NCBI GenBank assembly: GCA_016930775.1
Contig: JAFGGB010000149.1
Location: 1 to 61,269 of the forward strand
DNA: 61,269 nucleotides
Direction of reading: 5' to 3'
From: Deltaproteobacteria bacterium
GTDB lineage: Bacteria; Desulfobacterota; Syntrophia; Syntrophales; UBA2210
Positions 1-10,577 of this stretch are shown here, piece by piece. Made by a program: the position numbers and the translations under genes. Under the pieces are notes generated by a model. That model worked only from the letters and a program-made list of their open reading frames with translations. It did not search any database and was not told the origin of the DNA. Numbering within the stretch: position 1 is the first letter of the stretch; each line of letters starts with the position of its first letter.

Positions 1-2260
1 CGAGAAACTGATCCACAAGGATGGGGTGCTCCTCCGAGGCGTCAAAGGCCTCTTTTAAAAATCCTCTCAGTTCGGACTGCCCCCAGACGACTGCCATGGC
101 CCGGCCGCCAAGAACGTAGGAGGGCCTGAGAAGCACCGGGTATCCCATGCGTTCAACGATTTGTTCCGCCTCCTCCATGGAGAGCGCCGTATCGCTTCTG
201 GGTTGTTTGATGCCCACCCTGTCGGCCAGTTGCTTGAAAAGTTTCCTGTCTTCAGCTCTGTCGATGGCCTCTGGCGAAGTTCCAAGAATGCGGACGCCAT
301 GCCGTGCAAGCGGCATTGAAAGGTTGAGGGGCGTCTGACCTCCCAGTTGAACTATGACGCCTTCGGGTTTTTCCGCTTCTATGATGTTGAGCACATCTTC
401 CAGTGTAAGCGGCTCAAAATACAGCCTGTCGGATATATCATAATCCGTGGAAACGGTCTCCGGGTTGGAATTGACCATGATAGTCTCGTAGCCCAGTTCT
501 CGGAGCGCCAGCGAGGCATGAACGCAGCAGTAATCGAATTCGATGCCCTGGCCGATGCGGTTGGGGCCGCCGCCTATAATCATTACCTTTTTTTGCCCGC
601 CCTTCCGGCTTTCATCCTCTTCTTCATATGTGGAGTAGAAATAGGGCGTGTAAGCTTCGAATTCGGCGGCGCAGGTGTCCACCAGTTTATAGACGGGCGT
701 TATCCCGGCGTTCTTTCGAAGGTTCCGAATATCCTCTTCTCCGAGGTCTAGAATTCCGCCGATCTGCCGGTCCGAGAAACCGTATTCCTTGGCACGGCGC
801 AGAAGATTCACGGGAAGTCCATCTTCGCCCCGCCGGCTTTCCAGTTCAACCTCCATGAGGGTTATTTCCCGAATGTTTTCCAGGAACCATGGATCTATAT
901 TCGTCAATCCGGCGATCTGATCAACGGTGTATCCCTTCCGGAAGGCAGAGCGTATATAGAAAAGTCGCTCGGGAGTCGGCCGGATCAGCACGGCATCGAG
1001 ATGCTCTTCACGGAGTTTTCTCTCGCTCGCCCGGTCGAGGCCGTGTATGCCTATTTCCAGCCCCCGCAGTCCCTTCTGAAGAGCCTCTTTGAATGTGCGG
1101 CCTATGGCCATGGTCTCGCCGACTGATTTCATGGAGATGGTCAGCGTGTTGTCGGCGCCGGGGAACTTCTCAAAGGCAAACCGGGGAATTTTCACGACGC
1201 AGTAGTCGATAGTCGGCTCGAAGGAGGCCGGCGTCTGCCGAGTGATATCGTTGGGAATCTCATCGAGCGAGTATCCCACGGCGAGCTTGGCGGCAATCTT
1301 GGCGATGGGGAAACCTGTAGCCTTCGAAGCCAGAGCGGACGACCGCGACACCCTCGGATTCATCTCTATAATGACTGTCCGCCCCGTTTCGGGATGGACG
1401 GCGAATTGAACATTCGATCCGCCCGTTTCAACGCCGATAGCCCTGATGCAGGCTATGGCGCCGTTCCGCAGCCGCTGGAATTCGGCGTCCGTCAGCGTCT
1501 GGGCAGGCGCTACGGTGATGGAATCGCCCGTATGAACTCCCATGGCATCGAAGTTTTCGATGGAGCAGACGATCACCACATTGTCTGTGCGGTCCCGCAT
1601 GACCTCCAGCTCGAATTCTTTCCATCCGAGAACCGATTCTTCTACGAGGACTTCCGTCACCATGCTCTGATCGAGGCCGTGGGCTGCGAAATGATCGAAT
1701 TCCTCCTGGTTGTAGGCAACAGCACCGCCCGATCCTCCCAGAGTGAAGCTGGGACGGATAACCAGCGGAAATCCTATCTCCCGAGCAACTTCCCTGGCCT
1801 CTTCAAGGCTGTGGGCAACGGCGCTTCTCGGCACGTCGAGACCGACGGCTACCATGGCCTGTTTGAATTCGTCGCGATCTTCGGCACGCCGTATCGCCTG
1901 AAGATCGGCGCCGATCATCTCGACATTGTACCGTTCAAAGATGCCTCGTTCCGCCGCCGCCACGGCGGTGTTCAAGGCCGTCTGGCCTCCCAGCGTGGCG
2001 AGCACCGCATCGGGCCGTTCTTTCTCGACGATCATCTCCACTACGTCTACGGTGATGGGTTCCACGTAGGTCCGGTGAGCCATATCGGGGTCCGTCATGA
2101 TCGTGGCGGGGTTCGAATTGAGCAGAACCACCTCGTAACCCTCTTCGATGAGCGCCTTGCAGGCCTGGGCGCCGGAATAATCGAATTCACAGGCCTGACC
2201 GATGACTATCGGCCCGGAACCGATAATCAGAATTTTTTTCAAATCTGTCCGTTTCGGCAT
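1..2260 (-). CDS. carB: Carbamoyl-phosphate synthase large subunit (3' end outside window)
   Basis: Makes carbamoyl phosphate from bicarbonate, ATP and the ammonia channelled from CarA, feeding arginine and pyrimidine synthesis. About 753 N-terminal residues are present; the C-terminal end, with the allosteric domain, lies beyond the left edge. The first ATP-grasp half opens with GSGPIVIGQ (about residue 15) and the second half restarts with [10 protein letters not shown] (about residue 557), the internal duplication typical of CarB. The start is the ATG at 2260, 10 bp after guaA ends. It is the last visible gene of a run dapF-dapL-purF-aspS-carA-guaA-carB, all on the minus strand. Placing guaA between carA and carB interrupts the common carAB pair. 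Confidence 0.97.
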   Translation of the reverse strand, partial: MPKRTDLKKILIIGSGPIVIGQACEFDYSGAQACKALIEEGYEVVLLNSNPATIMTDPDMAHRTYVEPITVDVVEMIVEKERPDAVLATLGGQTALNTAVAAAERGIFERYNVEMIGADLQAIRRAEDRDEFKQAMVAVGLDVPRSAVAHSLEEAREVAREIGFPLVIRPSFTLGGSGGAVAYNQEEFDHFAAHGLDQSMVTEVLVEESVLGWKEFELEVMRDRTDNVVIVCSIENFDAMGVHTGDSITVAPAQTLTDAEFQRLRNGAIACIRAIGVETGGSNVQFAVHPETGRTVIIEMNPRVSRSSALASKATGFPIAKIAAKLAVGYSLDEIPNDITRQTPASFEPTIDYCVVKIPRFAFEKFPGADNTLTISMKSVGETMAIGRTFKEALQKGLRGLEIGIHGLDRASERKLREEHLDAVLIRPTPERLFYIRSAFRKGYTVDQIAGLTNIDPWFLENIREITLMEVELESRRGEDGLPVNLLRRAKEYGFSDRQIGGILDLGEEDIRNLRKNAGITPVYKLVDTCAAEFEAYTPYFYSTYEEEDESRKGGQKKVMIIGGGPNRIGQGIEFDYCCVHASLALRELGYETIMVNSNPETVSTDYDISDRLYFEPLTLEDVLNIIEAEKPEGVIVQLGGQTPLNLSMPLARHGVRILGTSPEAIDRAEDRKLFKQLADRVGIKQPRSDTALSMEEAEQIVERMGYPVLLRPSYVLGGRAMAVVWGQSELRGFLKEAFDASEEHPILVDQFL

Positions 2261-2270
2261 GATTGGCGCC

Positions 2271-3809
2271 TCATTCCCACTCTATCGTGCTCGGCGGTTT
2301 TGAACTGATATCGTAGACGACCCGGTTGACTCCCCTTACCTCGTTGATGATTCTTGCCGAGATGCGCCCCAGTATGTCGTAGGGAACCTTTACCCAGTCG
2401 GCCGTCATGCCGTCCTGACTTGCGACGATTCTGAGAGCGATTACGTTCGCATAAGTCCTCTCGTCTCCCATAACCCCCACGGTCCTTACCGGCAGCAGCA
2501 CGGCAAAGGCCTGCCAGATGTCCCGATAATGCTCGGACTTCCTGATTTCTTCCTTAACTATTGCATCTGCCTTTCGCAAAACCCCGAGGTTGTCTTCCGT
2601 TACTTCGCCGATCACTCTCACGGCCAGCCCCGGTCCCGGGAAAGGCATCCGTTCGAGAAGCCGTGGCGGAAGGCCCAGTTCGCGACCCAATCGCCTCACT
2701 TCATCCTTGAATAGTTCCTTCAGTGGTTCTATCAGTTCAAATCCAAGCTCCTTCGGCAATCCGCCCACATTGTGGTGGCTTTTGATCGTCGCCGAGGGAC
2801 CTCCGCGAACCGATCGGCTCTCTATGACATCGGGGTAAAGGGTCCCCTGGGCAAGGAAGTGGGCGTCCGACACCTTTTCGGCCTCGCGTCGGAAAACGTC
2901 AATGAACACCTTGCCGATGACTTTCCGCTTCTCTTCGGGATCTGTCACGCCTTTCAAGGCGTCAAGAAATTCTCTTCTCGCATCGATGACAGTGATATCC
3001 AGGGGATAATCTTCGGTGAAAATCGAGCGGATTTCTTCGACCTCCCGCTTCCTGAGAAGGCCGTTGTCCACGAAAATAGCCTTCATCCGATGACCGATTG
3101 CACGATCGATGAGGGCTGCAACGACGGAGGAGTCGATGCCTCCGGAAAGGGCGCAGATCACCGTTGAACGGTCGGTTTGCCGCCGTATCTTTTCCACCGA
3201 TTCTTCTATGAAGCGGCTCATGGTCCAATCGCCGCTCAATCCCGCAATCCTGAAAAGGAAGTTCCTCAGAATCTCCGTGCCGAAGGGCGTATGAACGACC
3301 TCGGGATGGAACTGGACGCCATAGATTCTTCTATCGTCGTCGCCGATGGCTGCGACGGGACAGCTGTCCGTGCTCGCCAGAACGGAAAAGCCGGAAGGAA
3401 CGCTCTCCACCTGGTCGCCGTGGCTCATCCAGACATCCAGTGAGCGGTCGAGACCGTGGAAAATCGTCTGAGGATCCAAGACATCGATGGTTGCCGGTCC
3501 ATATTCGCCCCGCGTCCCACGGATGACGGCGCCGCCCAGTTTTTTAGTTATCAGCTGGATGCCGTAACAGATGCCGAGAATGGGAAGTCCGCTTGCAAGG
3601 ACTGCGGGATCGATGTCTGGCGATCCGGCATCGAGCACCGATGAGGGGCCGCCGGACAAGATGATGGCTCGAGGCTTTATCTTTTCGATATCGCTTGCCG
3701 TCAACGTATGATCGACGATTTCACAGTACACGCCGGCTTCGCGCACGCGCCGGGCGATAAGCTGCGTGTACTGCGAGCCGAAATCAAGTATCGCTGCAAT
3801 TTCTCTCAT
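2271..3809 (-). CDS. guaA: GMP synthase (glutamine-hydrolysing)
   Basis: Converts XMP to GMP with ATP and glutamine. At 512 residues it is full length. The N-terminal class I glutamine amidotransferase domain has its nucleophile Cys81 in GICYGIQ, with His168 and Glu170 in FHPE. The ATP-pyrophosphatase domain follows with its P-loop SGGIDSS at 222-228, and the C-terminal dimerisation domain ends in STIEWE, as expected for the family. A GAGG ribosome site sits 9 bases before the ATG. It lies 42 bp after carA and 10 bp before carB, so it is probably co-transcribed with both; both products use glutamine amide nitrogen. Confidence 0.98.
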   Translation of the reverse strand: MREIAAILDFGSQYTQLIARRVREAGVYCEIVDHTLTASDIEKIKPRAIILSGGPSSVLDAGSPDIDPAVLASGLPILGICYGIQLITKKLGGAVIRGTRGEYGPATIDVLDPQTIFHGLDRSLDVWMSHGDQVESVPSGFSVLASTDSCPVAAIGDDDRRIYGVQFHPEVVHTPFGTEILRNFLFRIAGLSGDWTMSRFIEESVEKIRRQTDRSTVICALSGGIDSSVVAALIDRAIGHRMKAIFVDNGLLRKREVEEIRSIFTEDYPLDITVIDARREFLDALKGVTDPEEKRKVIGKVFIDVFRREAEKVSDAHFLAQGTLYPDVIESRSVRGGPSATIKSHHNVGGLPKELGFELIEPLKELFKDEVRRLGRELGLPPRLLERMPFPGPGLAVRVIGEVTEDNLGVLRKADAIVKEEIRKSEHYRDIWQAFAVLLPVRTVGVMGDERTYANVIALRIVASQDGMTADWVKVPYDILGRISARIINEVRGVNRVVYDISSKPPSTIEWE

Positions 3810-3851
3810 GGTTTGTTTCCTCGTTGCATGACTGCTTTTCCGCCGATCGTC

Positions 3852-4949
3852 TCAGGTTTTCGCACCGCGGCATTGTTCCATCATGTCGGCGAATCGCCTG
3901 AAGAGATGCCGGGCGTCGTGCGGCCCCGGTCCTGCTTCCGGATGGAACTGCACGGACAAGAGGGGAAGCCGTTTATGCCTAATCCCTTCCAGCGTGCCGT
4001 CGTTGAGGTTCATGTGGGTGATCTCGATTTCATCGCTGTCGATCGATTTCATGTCCACACAAAATCCGTGGTTCTGGACGGTTATGTCTATTGTGCCTGT
4101 TTCAAGGTCCTTCACGGGGTGATTCGACCCATGATGGCCGAATTTCAGTTTGAAGGTTTCACCGCCTAGGGCGAGACCGAGGAGTTGCTGCCCCAGACAG
4201 ATGCCGAAAAGGGGAATCTTCCCGTAGGCGATGAGACTCCTGATGGCGTCAACGGCGTAGACGACGGCGGCCGGATCGCCCGGACCGTTCGAGAGGAGCA
4301 CGCCGTCGGGCCGTTCAGCGATTATTTCATCGGCCGTCGCGCTCGCAGGAACGACTCTCACGGCGGCACCGGCTTCCTGAAGCTGGCGGAGAATGCTTGT
4401 CTTCACGCCGCAGTCCAGGACGACAACGCGGTATCGGCCGCCGGTGCAATAGTCGTAGGCTTCTTTGCAGGTTACGTCCTGAACGAGATCCCGTCCAACA
4501 AGATCGGGCGACGCCTTGGCCTTGGCCGCCAATGACAGGGGATCGGCATCTACAGTGGAAATAACGGCCTTCATGGCCCCGGCCAGGCGGATGTGCTTCG
4601 TAAGGGCTCTCGTGTCGATTCCCTCGATGCCCATGATGCCGTGGCGACTCAGGTAGCCGTTCAGATCCTCTTGTGAGCGCCAGTTGCTTCTGATGGCGCT
4701 CAGTTCCTTCACGACGAAACCTTCAAGCCAGAGATCCCTCGATTCGCTGTCTCCGTCGTTTACTCCGTAGTTGCCGATGAGTGGATAGGTCATCGCCACG
4801 ATTTGTCCCTTGTACGAAGGATCCGTCAGCACTTCCTGGTAGCCTGTCATGCCCGTGTTGAAGACTGCCTCGCCGGTGCGCTCGCCTCGAGCGCCGAAGG
4901 ATCTACCCTCAAAATGCCGTCCGTCTTCAAGGGCAAGTATTGCTTTCAT
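3852..4949 (-). CDS. carA: Carbamoyl-phosphate synthase small (glutaminase) subunit
   Basis: Hydrolyses glutamine and passes ammonia to CarB. The predicted protein has 365 residues, close to the usual length: an N-terminal CPSase small-chain domain, then a class I amidotransferase domain with Cys251 (GICLGQQ) and the His336/Glu338 pair (FHPEAGPGPHD). The open frame extends 60 bases upstream, but I place the start at 4949 because AAGGTG stands 8 bases before that ATG and the family begins MKAxLALEDG. The gap to aspS is 56 bp and to guaA 42 bp. No attenuator is visible. Confidence 0.97.
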   Translation of the reverse strand: MKAILALEDGRHFEGRSFGARGERTGEAVFNTGMTGYQEVLTDPSYKGQIVAMTYPLIGNYGVNDGDSESRDLWLEGFVVKELSAIRSNWRSQEDLNGYLSRHGIMGIEGIDTRALTKHIRLAGAMKAVISTVDADPLSLAAKAKASPDLVGRDLVQDVTCKEAYDYCTGGRYRVVVLDCGVKTSILRQLQEAGAAVRVVPASATADEIIAERPDGVLLSNGPGDPAAVVYAVDAIRSLIAYGKIPLFGICLGQQLLGLALGGETFKLKFGHHGSNHPVKDLETGTIDITVQNHGFCVDMKSIDSDEIEITHMNLNDGTLEGIRHKRLPLLSVQFHPEAGPGPHDARHLFRRFADMMEQCRGAKT

Positions 4950-5005
4950 GCGGTATGCACCTTTCTGGTCGCCGGGCAACACCCAGAGATCGTGATGACT
5001 TTCGC

Positions 5006-6835
5006 TCACTTCCTGAGAATAACGCGATCGACTCCGAGATCAAACAAACGGAGCTCCGCCAGTTGCCGCCGGTCTACCATGGACGGGGCCTCCGTGAGGG
5101 GGCAGTAGGCGCTCCTGTTCTTCGGAAAGGCGATTACCTCGCGTATCGACGGCGTTCCGAGGATCATGGAGACGACCCTGTCCATGCCGAGCGCCAGACC
5201 CCCGTGTGGTGGAGCTCCGTAGGAAAAGGCCCTCAGGAAGAAGCCGAATTTTTCTTCTATCTCTTCATCGGATAAATCCAGGGCTTGAAATATCTTTCTC
5301 TGCACTGCCGGTTCGCTGATGCGGATGCTTCCGCCCCCCAACTCTTCCCCGTTCATTACGAGGTCGTAGGCCCGTGATTTCAGAGAGAGCAACTCGTCTT
5401 TGTTCCGGGGATCGAAGTCGTTCCTGTCGGGCGATGTAAAGGGGTGGTGGGTTGAGGTAACGCCTTTCTCCGTCGCTTCGAAAAGAGGGAAATCCGTAAT
5501 CCAGAGCGGACGATATTCCGCTTGCCGTATGAGTTCCAGTCGTTCGGCAAGATGAAGCCTGAGAAGACCCAGAACTTGGCATACAAGCCTGTATGAGCTG
5601 TCAGCGATCATTATCAGTACGTCGCCGTCCTCTCCCTGAAACCGCTCCTTGATGGCCTGCTGCTCGGCCTCATTGAAGAACTGGACTATGTTCGACTCAA
5701 GCCGTCCGTCGGCAACACGCACCCATGTCATGCCTCGGCCGCCAAGGGATGGCACGATTGTCTTAGCATAGTCGTTCTGAAGAATATTCTTGCTTAGTTT
5801 CTCCGACTGACCCTTGACGTTGATTCCCTTGATATGCCCGCCGGCATCGACTATTTTTCTAAAGATGCCGTAGCTCGTCTCGCGGAAAAGATCGGTGGCG
5901 TCTATAAAGGAAAATCCGAAGCGAAGATCGGGCCGATCGGCGCCGAAACGATCCATGGCCTCGCTCCAGGTCATGCGCGGGAATGGACGTGGAAGGCTGA
6001 TCCCCCCAATGGCAAATATGCGGACGGTCATTTCCTCGACATGCCGATAGATGAATTCCTCGTCTATGAAAGAGGCTTCCAGGTCCAACTGGGTGAATTC
6101 GGGCTGCCGGTTCGGCCTGGGGTCCTCGTCGCGGAAACAGCGAGCCAGCTGGAAATAACGCTCGAAGCCGCTCAACATAAGGAGTTGTTTGAACAGCTGC
6201 GGCGACTGCGGCAGGGCGTAAAAGTGCTGGGGCCTCAGTCTGCTGGGCACGAGATAATCCCTTGCACCCTCGGGCGTGCTTCTCGTGAGAATGGGAGTCT
6301 CGATCTCGATAAATCCCTGGCTGTCGAGGTACGACCGGAGAGTTTGAAAAATCCGGTGCCGCTTTAGAAGGTTCTCCTGCATGCTCGGCCGCCTGAGATC
6401 GAGGTACCGGTATTTTAGTCGAAGATCCTCGGCAACCGTTTCTCCCTTCTTCAAAGCTGCGCCGGCCACCATCGCCTTCTCCGAGATTGGGAAAGGAAGA
6501 TTCTCCGCTCTATTGATTATAAAAAGTCCGGAAACGACTACTTCGACGGCGCCCGTCGATATATGAGGATTCACCGTTGCAGGGTCCCGCCGAACGATCC
6601 GCCCGGTGACTGTGATGCAGTACTCGCTCCTGAGATTAGCCGCCTCCAGGCAGACACTCTCCGGCGTCTCTCGAGGACTGAAAACAACCTGGATTACGCC
6701 GGTTCTGTCGCGAAGATGTATGAAGAGCACCTCTCCATGATCTCTTAGGGCGTCAACCCAACCGGCAAGCATGACCGTCTTCCCCACATCGTCTTCGCCG
6801 ATATCTCCGCAAAAGGTTCGTTCATCGAAATTCAT
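5006..6835 (-). CDS. aspS: Aspartyl-tRNA synthetase (probably non-discriminating)
   Basis: Class II aminoacyl-tRNA synthetase of the bacterial type: an OB-fold anticodon-binding domain (GWVDALRDHGEVLF near residue 25), the catalytic core with an inserted GAD domain, and the motif 3 region FSYGAPPHGGLALGMDR near the C-terminus. From the chosen ATG it has 609 residues. The start at 6835 is preferred over the ATG at 6844 because GGGAG is then 9 bases upstream rather than touching the codon. A histidine follows RD in the OB fold (RDHG), where discriminating enzymes such as that of E. coli have leucine (RDLG). That pattern is associated with AspRS that also charges tRNA-Asn, which would require GatCAB elsewhere in the genome. 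Confidence 0.97.
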   Translation of the reverse strand: MNFDERTFCGDIGEDDVGKTVMLAGWVDALRDHGEVLFIHLRDRTGVIQVVFSPRETPESVCLEAANLRSEYCITVTGRIVRRDPATVNPHISTGAVEVVVSGLFIINRAENLPFPISEKAMVAGAALKKGETVAEDLRLKYRYLDLRRPSMQENLLKRHRIFQTLRSYLDSQGFIEIETPILTRSTPEGARDYLVPSRLRPQHFYALPQSPQLFKQLLMLSGFERYFQLARCFRDEDPRPNRQPEFTQLDLEASFIDEEFIYRHVEEMTVRIFAIGGISLPRPFPRMTWSEAMDRFGADRPDLRFGFSFIDATDLFRETSYGIFRKIVDAGGHIKGINVKGQSEKLSKNILQNDYAKTIVPSLGGRGMTWVRVADGRLESNIVQFFNEAEQQAIKERFQGEDGDVLIMIADSSYRLVCQVLGLLRLHLAERLELIRQAEYRPLWITDFPLFEATEKGVTSTHHPFTSPDRNDFDPRNKDELLSLKSRAYDLVMNGEELGGGSIRISEPAVQRKIFQALDLSDEEIEEKFGFFLRAFSYGAPPHGGLALGMDRVVSMILGTPSIREVIAFPKNRSAYCPLTEAPSMVDRRQLAELRLFDLGVDRVILRK

Positions 6836-6868
6836 CGCATACATCTCCCGAATGCTTCTCTTCCTTCC

Positions 6869-8278
6869 TCAAGCCATGCCGAGTCGGCAGAAATCGAATT
6901 TGTCCTTTTTGCAGTCCTCGGAGATCATCGTCGGGTAATCGCCGGTAAAACAGGCGGTGCACTGGTGTTCCGGTTCCGTAACGGCTCTCAGCATACCCTC
7001 CACCGAGAGATACCGGAGACTGTCGGCCTCGATGTGGCGTCGGATGTCCTCTACGGATCTGCTCGCTGCGATGAGATTCTTCTTTTCTGGAATATCGATT
7101 CCGTAGAAGCATGGATTGACCAGGGGCGGCGAACTTACCCGCACATGGATCTCTCGAGGTTCGGCCGATCGGACAAGCCGGACAAGCTGCCTGAGCGTAG
7201 TTCCCCGGACGATGGAATCCTCCACTATCACGACTCTTTTGCCTCGAAGAACTCCTGCCACGGGATTGAATTTCACCCTCACATCGAGATCGCGTTCATC
7301 CTGGTGGGGCGCGATGAAGGTTCTTCCTACATAGTGGTTCCTGATGAGGCCGATTTCAAAACGGATTTTTGATTCCTGAGCGTACCCCAGGGCCGCCGTG
7401 CTTGCCGAGTCGGGCACGGCTATCACGATATCGGCATCGCAGGGTGCTTCCTTAGCCAGTTCCTTTCCGAGAAACCGCCGGGCCTTATCGACCTTTTCGC
7501 CGAAGATAATGCTGTCAGGCCGCGAGAAATAGATATACTCGAAGATGCAGCAGGCTCTCCTCCGCGCCGGCGTCATTCTCCGCGAGGCGACGCCTTCCGG
7601 GCCTATGGACAGAATCTCGCCGGGCTCTATGGATCGCTCGTAGGCGGCGCCGATTATATCCAGGGCGCAGGACTCCGATGCAACGACAAGGGCGTCGCCG
7701 AGTCTGCCAAGGCAGAGAGGACGAAAACCGTAGGGATCACGGGAGGCAATCAGACGGTCTTTTGTAAGAAAGACAAAGCAGTAGGCGCCATCCAGATGGA
7801 CGAGGGCTTCGGCAATTTTATCCTCAAGGGAGGGGGCATGAGATCTGGATATGAGATGAAGAACTATCTCACTGTCAGTAGTAGTCTGAAAAATTGAACC
7901 CTCTTCTTCCATCCGCCGCCTTAATTCAAAGGCATTGGAAACATTTCCGTTATGGGCGGCCGCTATCTGGCCGATCTTGCATTGGATAAAGAGAGGCTGA
8001 GCGTTTACGAGTCCTGTGCTCCCTGTCGTGGAATAGCGGTTGTGCCCTATGGCCGCCGAGCCGGCCAGGCGAGGCATGATCGAAGGATTTGAAAAGACGG
8101 ACCAGACAAGACCGGTCCCGCGATGGACCGAAAGGAGGGAACCATCCGAAGCTGCGATGCCCGCGCTCTCCTGGCCTCTGTGCTGAAGTGCGTAAAGACC
8201 AAGATACACCTTCTCGGCCGCATGGGGATCTCCGTAAATCCCGAAAACGCCGCAGAATTCTCGCAATTTTCTGTTCAT
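6869..8278 (-). CDS. purF: Amidophosphoribosyltransferase, processed 4Fe-4S type
   Basis: First committed step of purine synthesis: PRPP plus glutamine gives phosphoribosylamine. The protein has 469 residues from the start at 8278. Residues 1-8 (MNRKLREF) look like a propeptide whose removal exposes the catalytic Cys9 (FCGVFGIYG), as in Bacillus PurF. The PRPP loop is VVIVEDSIVRGTT (349-361). Cysteines in the Bacillus cluster positions are present: CCIFEYIYF (243/244), NPCFYG (390) and CTAC (440 and 443), so a structural 4Fe-4S cluster is expected. The frame extends 48 bases further upstream, but the family start favours 8278. It lies 51 bp after dapL. Confidence 0.97.
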   Translation of the reverse strand: MNRKLREFCGVFGIYGDPHAAEKVYLGLYALQHRGQESAGIAASDGSLLSVHRGTGLVWSVFSNPSIMPRLAGSAAIGHNRYSTTGSTGLVNAQPLFIQCKIGQIAAAHNGNVSNAFELRRRMEEEGSIFQTTTDSEIVLHLISRSHAPSLEDKIAEALVHLDGAYCFVFLTKDRLIASRDPYGFRPLCLGRLGDALVVASESCALDIIGAAYERSIEPGEILSIGPEGVASRRMTPARRRACCIFEYIYFSRPDSIIFGEKVDKARRFLGKELAKEAPCDADIVIAVPDSASTAALGYAQESKIRFEIGLIRNHYVGRTFIAPHQDERDLDVRVKFNPVAGVLRGKRVVIVEDSIVRGTTLRQLVRLVRSAEPREIHVRVSSPPLVNPCFYGIDIPEKKNLIAASRSVEDIRRHIEADSLRYLSVEGMLRAVTEPEHQCTACFTGDYPTMISEDCKKDKFDFCRLGMA

Positions 8279-8329
8279 GTCGTTACCGCCGTATTCCCCG
8301 AATGACAAGGATCGCATCACCCGCAAACC

Positions 8330-9505
8330 TTACCACTCTACCTTCAGGGCCGCTATCCGTTCCAGCGCCAGGGCCAGACGATCCTCCGGCACGGTCAGGG
8401 TCATGCGGACGAAGCCCTCTCCGTTATCGCCGAATCCCACGCCGGGGGTGCAGACGATTCCCGCTTCCTTAAGAAGTTTGGCGCTGAATTCCATGGAAGA
8501 ATATCCCGATGGAAGGGGCGCCCAGACATAGAAGGTGGCCGGCGGAAGAGGAACCTTCCAGCCGATTTCGTTAAGGCCTGATACGAAGGAATTCCTTCTC
8601 GCCTCGAAGCGTTTCCGTATCCCTTCGGCCTCCTCTCCGCAGTCTGTAAAAGCAGTAATGGCCGCTTCCTGGATGGGCAAGAATATGCCGGAATCGAGAT
8701 TCGTCTTGACCTTCGCCAACGCACCGATAGCCTCTCCATTGCCCACGGCGAAACCTACGCGCCATCCCGTCATGCAGAAGGTCTTCGACATAGAGTGAAA
8801 CTCGACCCCCGTCTCCTTGCCGCCGGGAATCTGCATGAGGCTTACGGACTTCCTGCCGTCGAAAGCAAGCTCGGCATAGGCGGTATCGTGACATATAAGG
8901 AGACGGTTGTCCTTGGCAAGCTCCACCATGCTGCGGAAGACATCCTCCGTGGCAACGGCGGTTGTAGGATTGGAAGGATAATTCATCCAAAGCATTTTAG
9001 TTCGCGGCGATATCAGTTTTTGTATCTCGTCTATTTCAGGCAGGTAATTCCGATCGCTTCTCAAGGGGAAAAACCGAGAAATCGCGCCGGCAAGAGTGGC
9101 CGCCGCCGCATATACGGGATATCCCGGATCTGGGAGGAGCGTTTCGTCGCCGGGATTGCAAACTCCGAAAAATATGTGCCCGATCCCCTCTTTCGACCCG
9201 ATGAGCGGCAGGATCTCGCGGTCGGGATCCAGGGAAACGCCATAGCGTTTCTCGAACCATGATGCAAAAGTCTTTCGAAGCCGCGGCAGACCGCTGTATG
9301 AAGAGTATCGGTGTGCACCCTCCCCATGGACCGCGCTTTTCAGACGCTCGATTATCTTGTCGGGCGTTCTCACGTCGGGATCTCCGACGCCCAGATCGAT
9401 TACATCGATGCCCGAAGCGATGGCTTCCTGCTTAAGCTCGTCGATGCGAGCGAAGAGATACGGCGGAAGTCTTCTGATGCGTTCGGAAACAAAGGCCTGT
9501 GTCAT
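8330..9505 (-). CDS. dapL: LL-diaminopimelate aminotransferase
   Basis: A PLP aminotransferase of fold type I, 391 residues, with Schiff-base Lys241 in SMSKTFCMTGWR and the NYPSNP substrate-binding motif at 175-180. I call it DapL, which converts tetrahydrodipicolinate directly to LL-diaminopimelate with glutamate as amino donor, because the N-terminus (RIRRLPPYLFARI) matches that family and the gene overlaps dapF, the next enzyme of the pathway, by an ATGA junction. A strong AGGAGG lies just upstream. Other class I aminotransferases acting on aspartate or aromatic residues are the alternative, but the context argues for DapL. The frame could extend to 9577 inside dapF, which is unlikely. Confidence 0.9.
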   Translation of the reverse strand: MTQAFVSERIRRLPPYLFARIDELKQEAIASGIDVIDLGVGDPDVRTPDKIIERLKSAVHGEGAHRYSSYSGLPRLRKTFASWFEKRYGVSLDPDREILPLIGSKEGIGHIFFGVCNPGDETLLPDPGYPVYAAAATLAGAISRFFPLRSDRNYLPEIDEIQKLISPRTKMLWMNYPSNPTTAVATEDVFRSMVELAKDNRLLICHDTAYAELAFDGRKSVSLMQIPGGKETGVEFHSMSKTFCMTGWRVGFAVGNGEAIGALAKVKTNLDSGIFLPIQEAAITAFTDCGEEAEGIRKRFEARRNSFVSGLNEIGWKVPLPPATFYVWAPLPSGYSSMEFSAKLLKEAGIVCTPGVGFGDNGEGFVRMTLTVPEDRLALALERIAALKVEW

Positions 9506-10320
9506 TCTCTCCAACCCTCCTGAATGATTTTCCCCCGGTAGATATACGATATAACGCCCTTCAGCCAGACATTGCAAAAACTCTCCCCCTGGCGCTCGAA
9601 GGATACCGTCAGAACACCCCCGGGCATGGCGACGTCAATCGACGGCCCCGACAATCCTTTTTCCAGGAAACTTACCAGTGCCGATGCGACCGCTCCCGTG
9701 CCGCAGGCAAGAGTCTCCGCTTCCACACCGCGCTCGTACGTCCGCACGCGGATTGATCGAGGTCCTGTCGCCTGGACGAAATCAACGTTCGTTCCTTCCG
9801 GTTTGAATAGAGAGTTGAAGCGCACAGCCCTGCCAAGGGACTCCACCTGTTCGTTGTCTACATCATCGGTAAAATAAATCGCATGGGGAACGCCCGAGTT
9901 GATGAATGAGACTTCGATCCGCTCGCCGAGCAGCTCGACATCGAAAGCGCTGCGGTATCCACGAGGATCCGTAAGCCTGATTGCGGCATCGCAGCCGTCG
10001 ACGGAGGCCTTGATTATTCCGGCAACAGTCTCAAAAGTCATGTCTGCCGGCGCTATTCCTTCCGTATAGGCGAAGCCGGCGATGCAACGGGCGCCGTTTC
10101 CGCACATTTCCGCCTCGCTTCCGTCGGCATTGAAAATCCTCATGCGGAACTTGGCGCGACTGCTCTGCTCAACCACGAGAATGCCATCGGCGCCGATGCC
10201 GGTGCGACGGGCGCACCACTTCGGTGCAAGATTCTTCCAGGGAAGATCGATCCTCCCTTCCAGATCGTTGATCACGATGAAATCATTTCCATGACCGGCC
10301 ATTTTCATGAAATCGATCAT
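9502..10320 (-). CDS. dapF: Diaminopimelate epimerase
   Basis: Interconverts LL- and meso-diaminopimelate without a cofactor, using two cysteines: Cys73 in AEMCGNGARC and Cys206 in LACGTGAVA. The two pseudo-symmetric halves are both present in 272 residues, the usual length. The start at 10320 has GAAAGGGG 6 bases upstream; the frame continues 27 bases further but without a ribosome site. It is the first gene of the dapF-to-carB run, preceded by a gene-free stretch of about 520 bp. Its product feeds MurE of the neighbouring division cluster. Confidence 0.97.
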   Translation of the reverse strand: MIDFMKMAGHGNDFIVINDLEGRIDLPWKNLAPKWCARRTGIGADGILVVEQSSRAKFRMRIFNADGSEAEMCGNGARCIAGFAYTEGIAPADMTFETVAGIIKASVDGCDAAIRLTDPRGYRSAFDVELLGERIEVSFINSGVPHAIYFTDDVDNEQVESLGRAVRFNSLFKPEGTNVDFVQATGPRSIRVRTYERGVEAETLACGTGAVASALVSFLEKGLSGPSIDVAMPGGVLTVSFERQGESFCNVWLKGVISYIYRGKIIQEGWRE

Positions 10321-10577
10321 GAGGGCCCCTTTCTTTTCACAGGTCATACTATACTACTCCCGAAGGCGCTTCGACAGACCTTTCCGCTCGCTTAGCAGCA
10401 AATTCGGCGCCACGTGGACTTTTCAAGAACAACTTCTCATTCATCCATCATTATAATATGTTACAAGTCGACATCACCGCTGAGCTCGCACACTCAACAG
10501 AAACATCCTACGATTCGGTAGGATTTCATCGATAGAGTCTACTATCCTGTGTGAATGACATCACCCGAAAGGCTGTG

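Noticed and set aside
1394-2308. 304-codon open frame antisense to carB
   Set aside because: It lies wholly opposite the well-conserved carB/guaA coding sequence and its translation matches no protein pattern; it follows from codon bias of the real gene.
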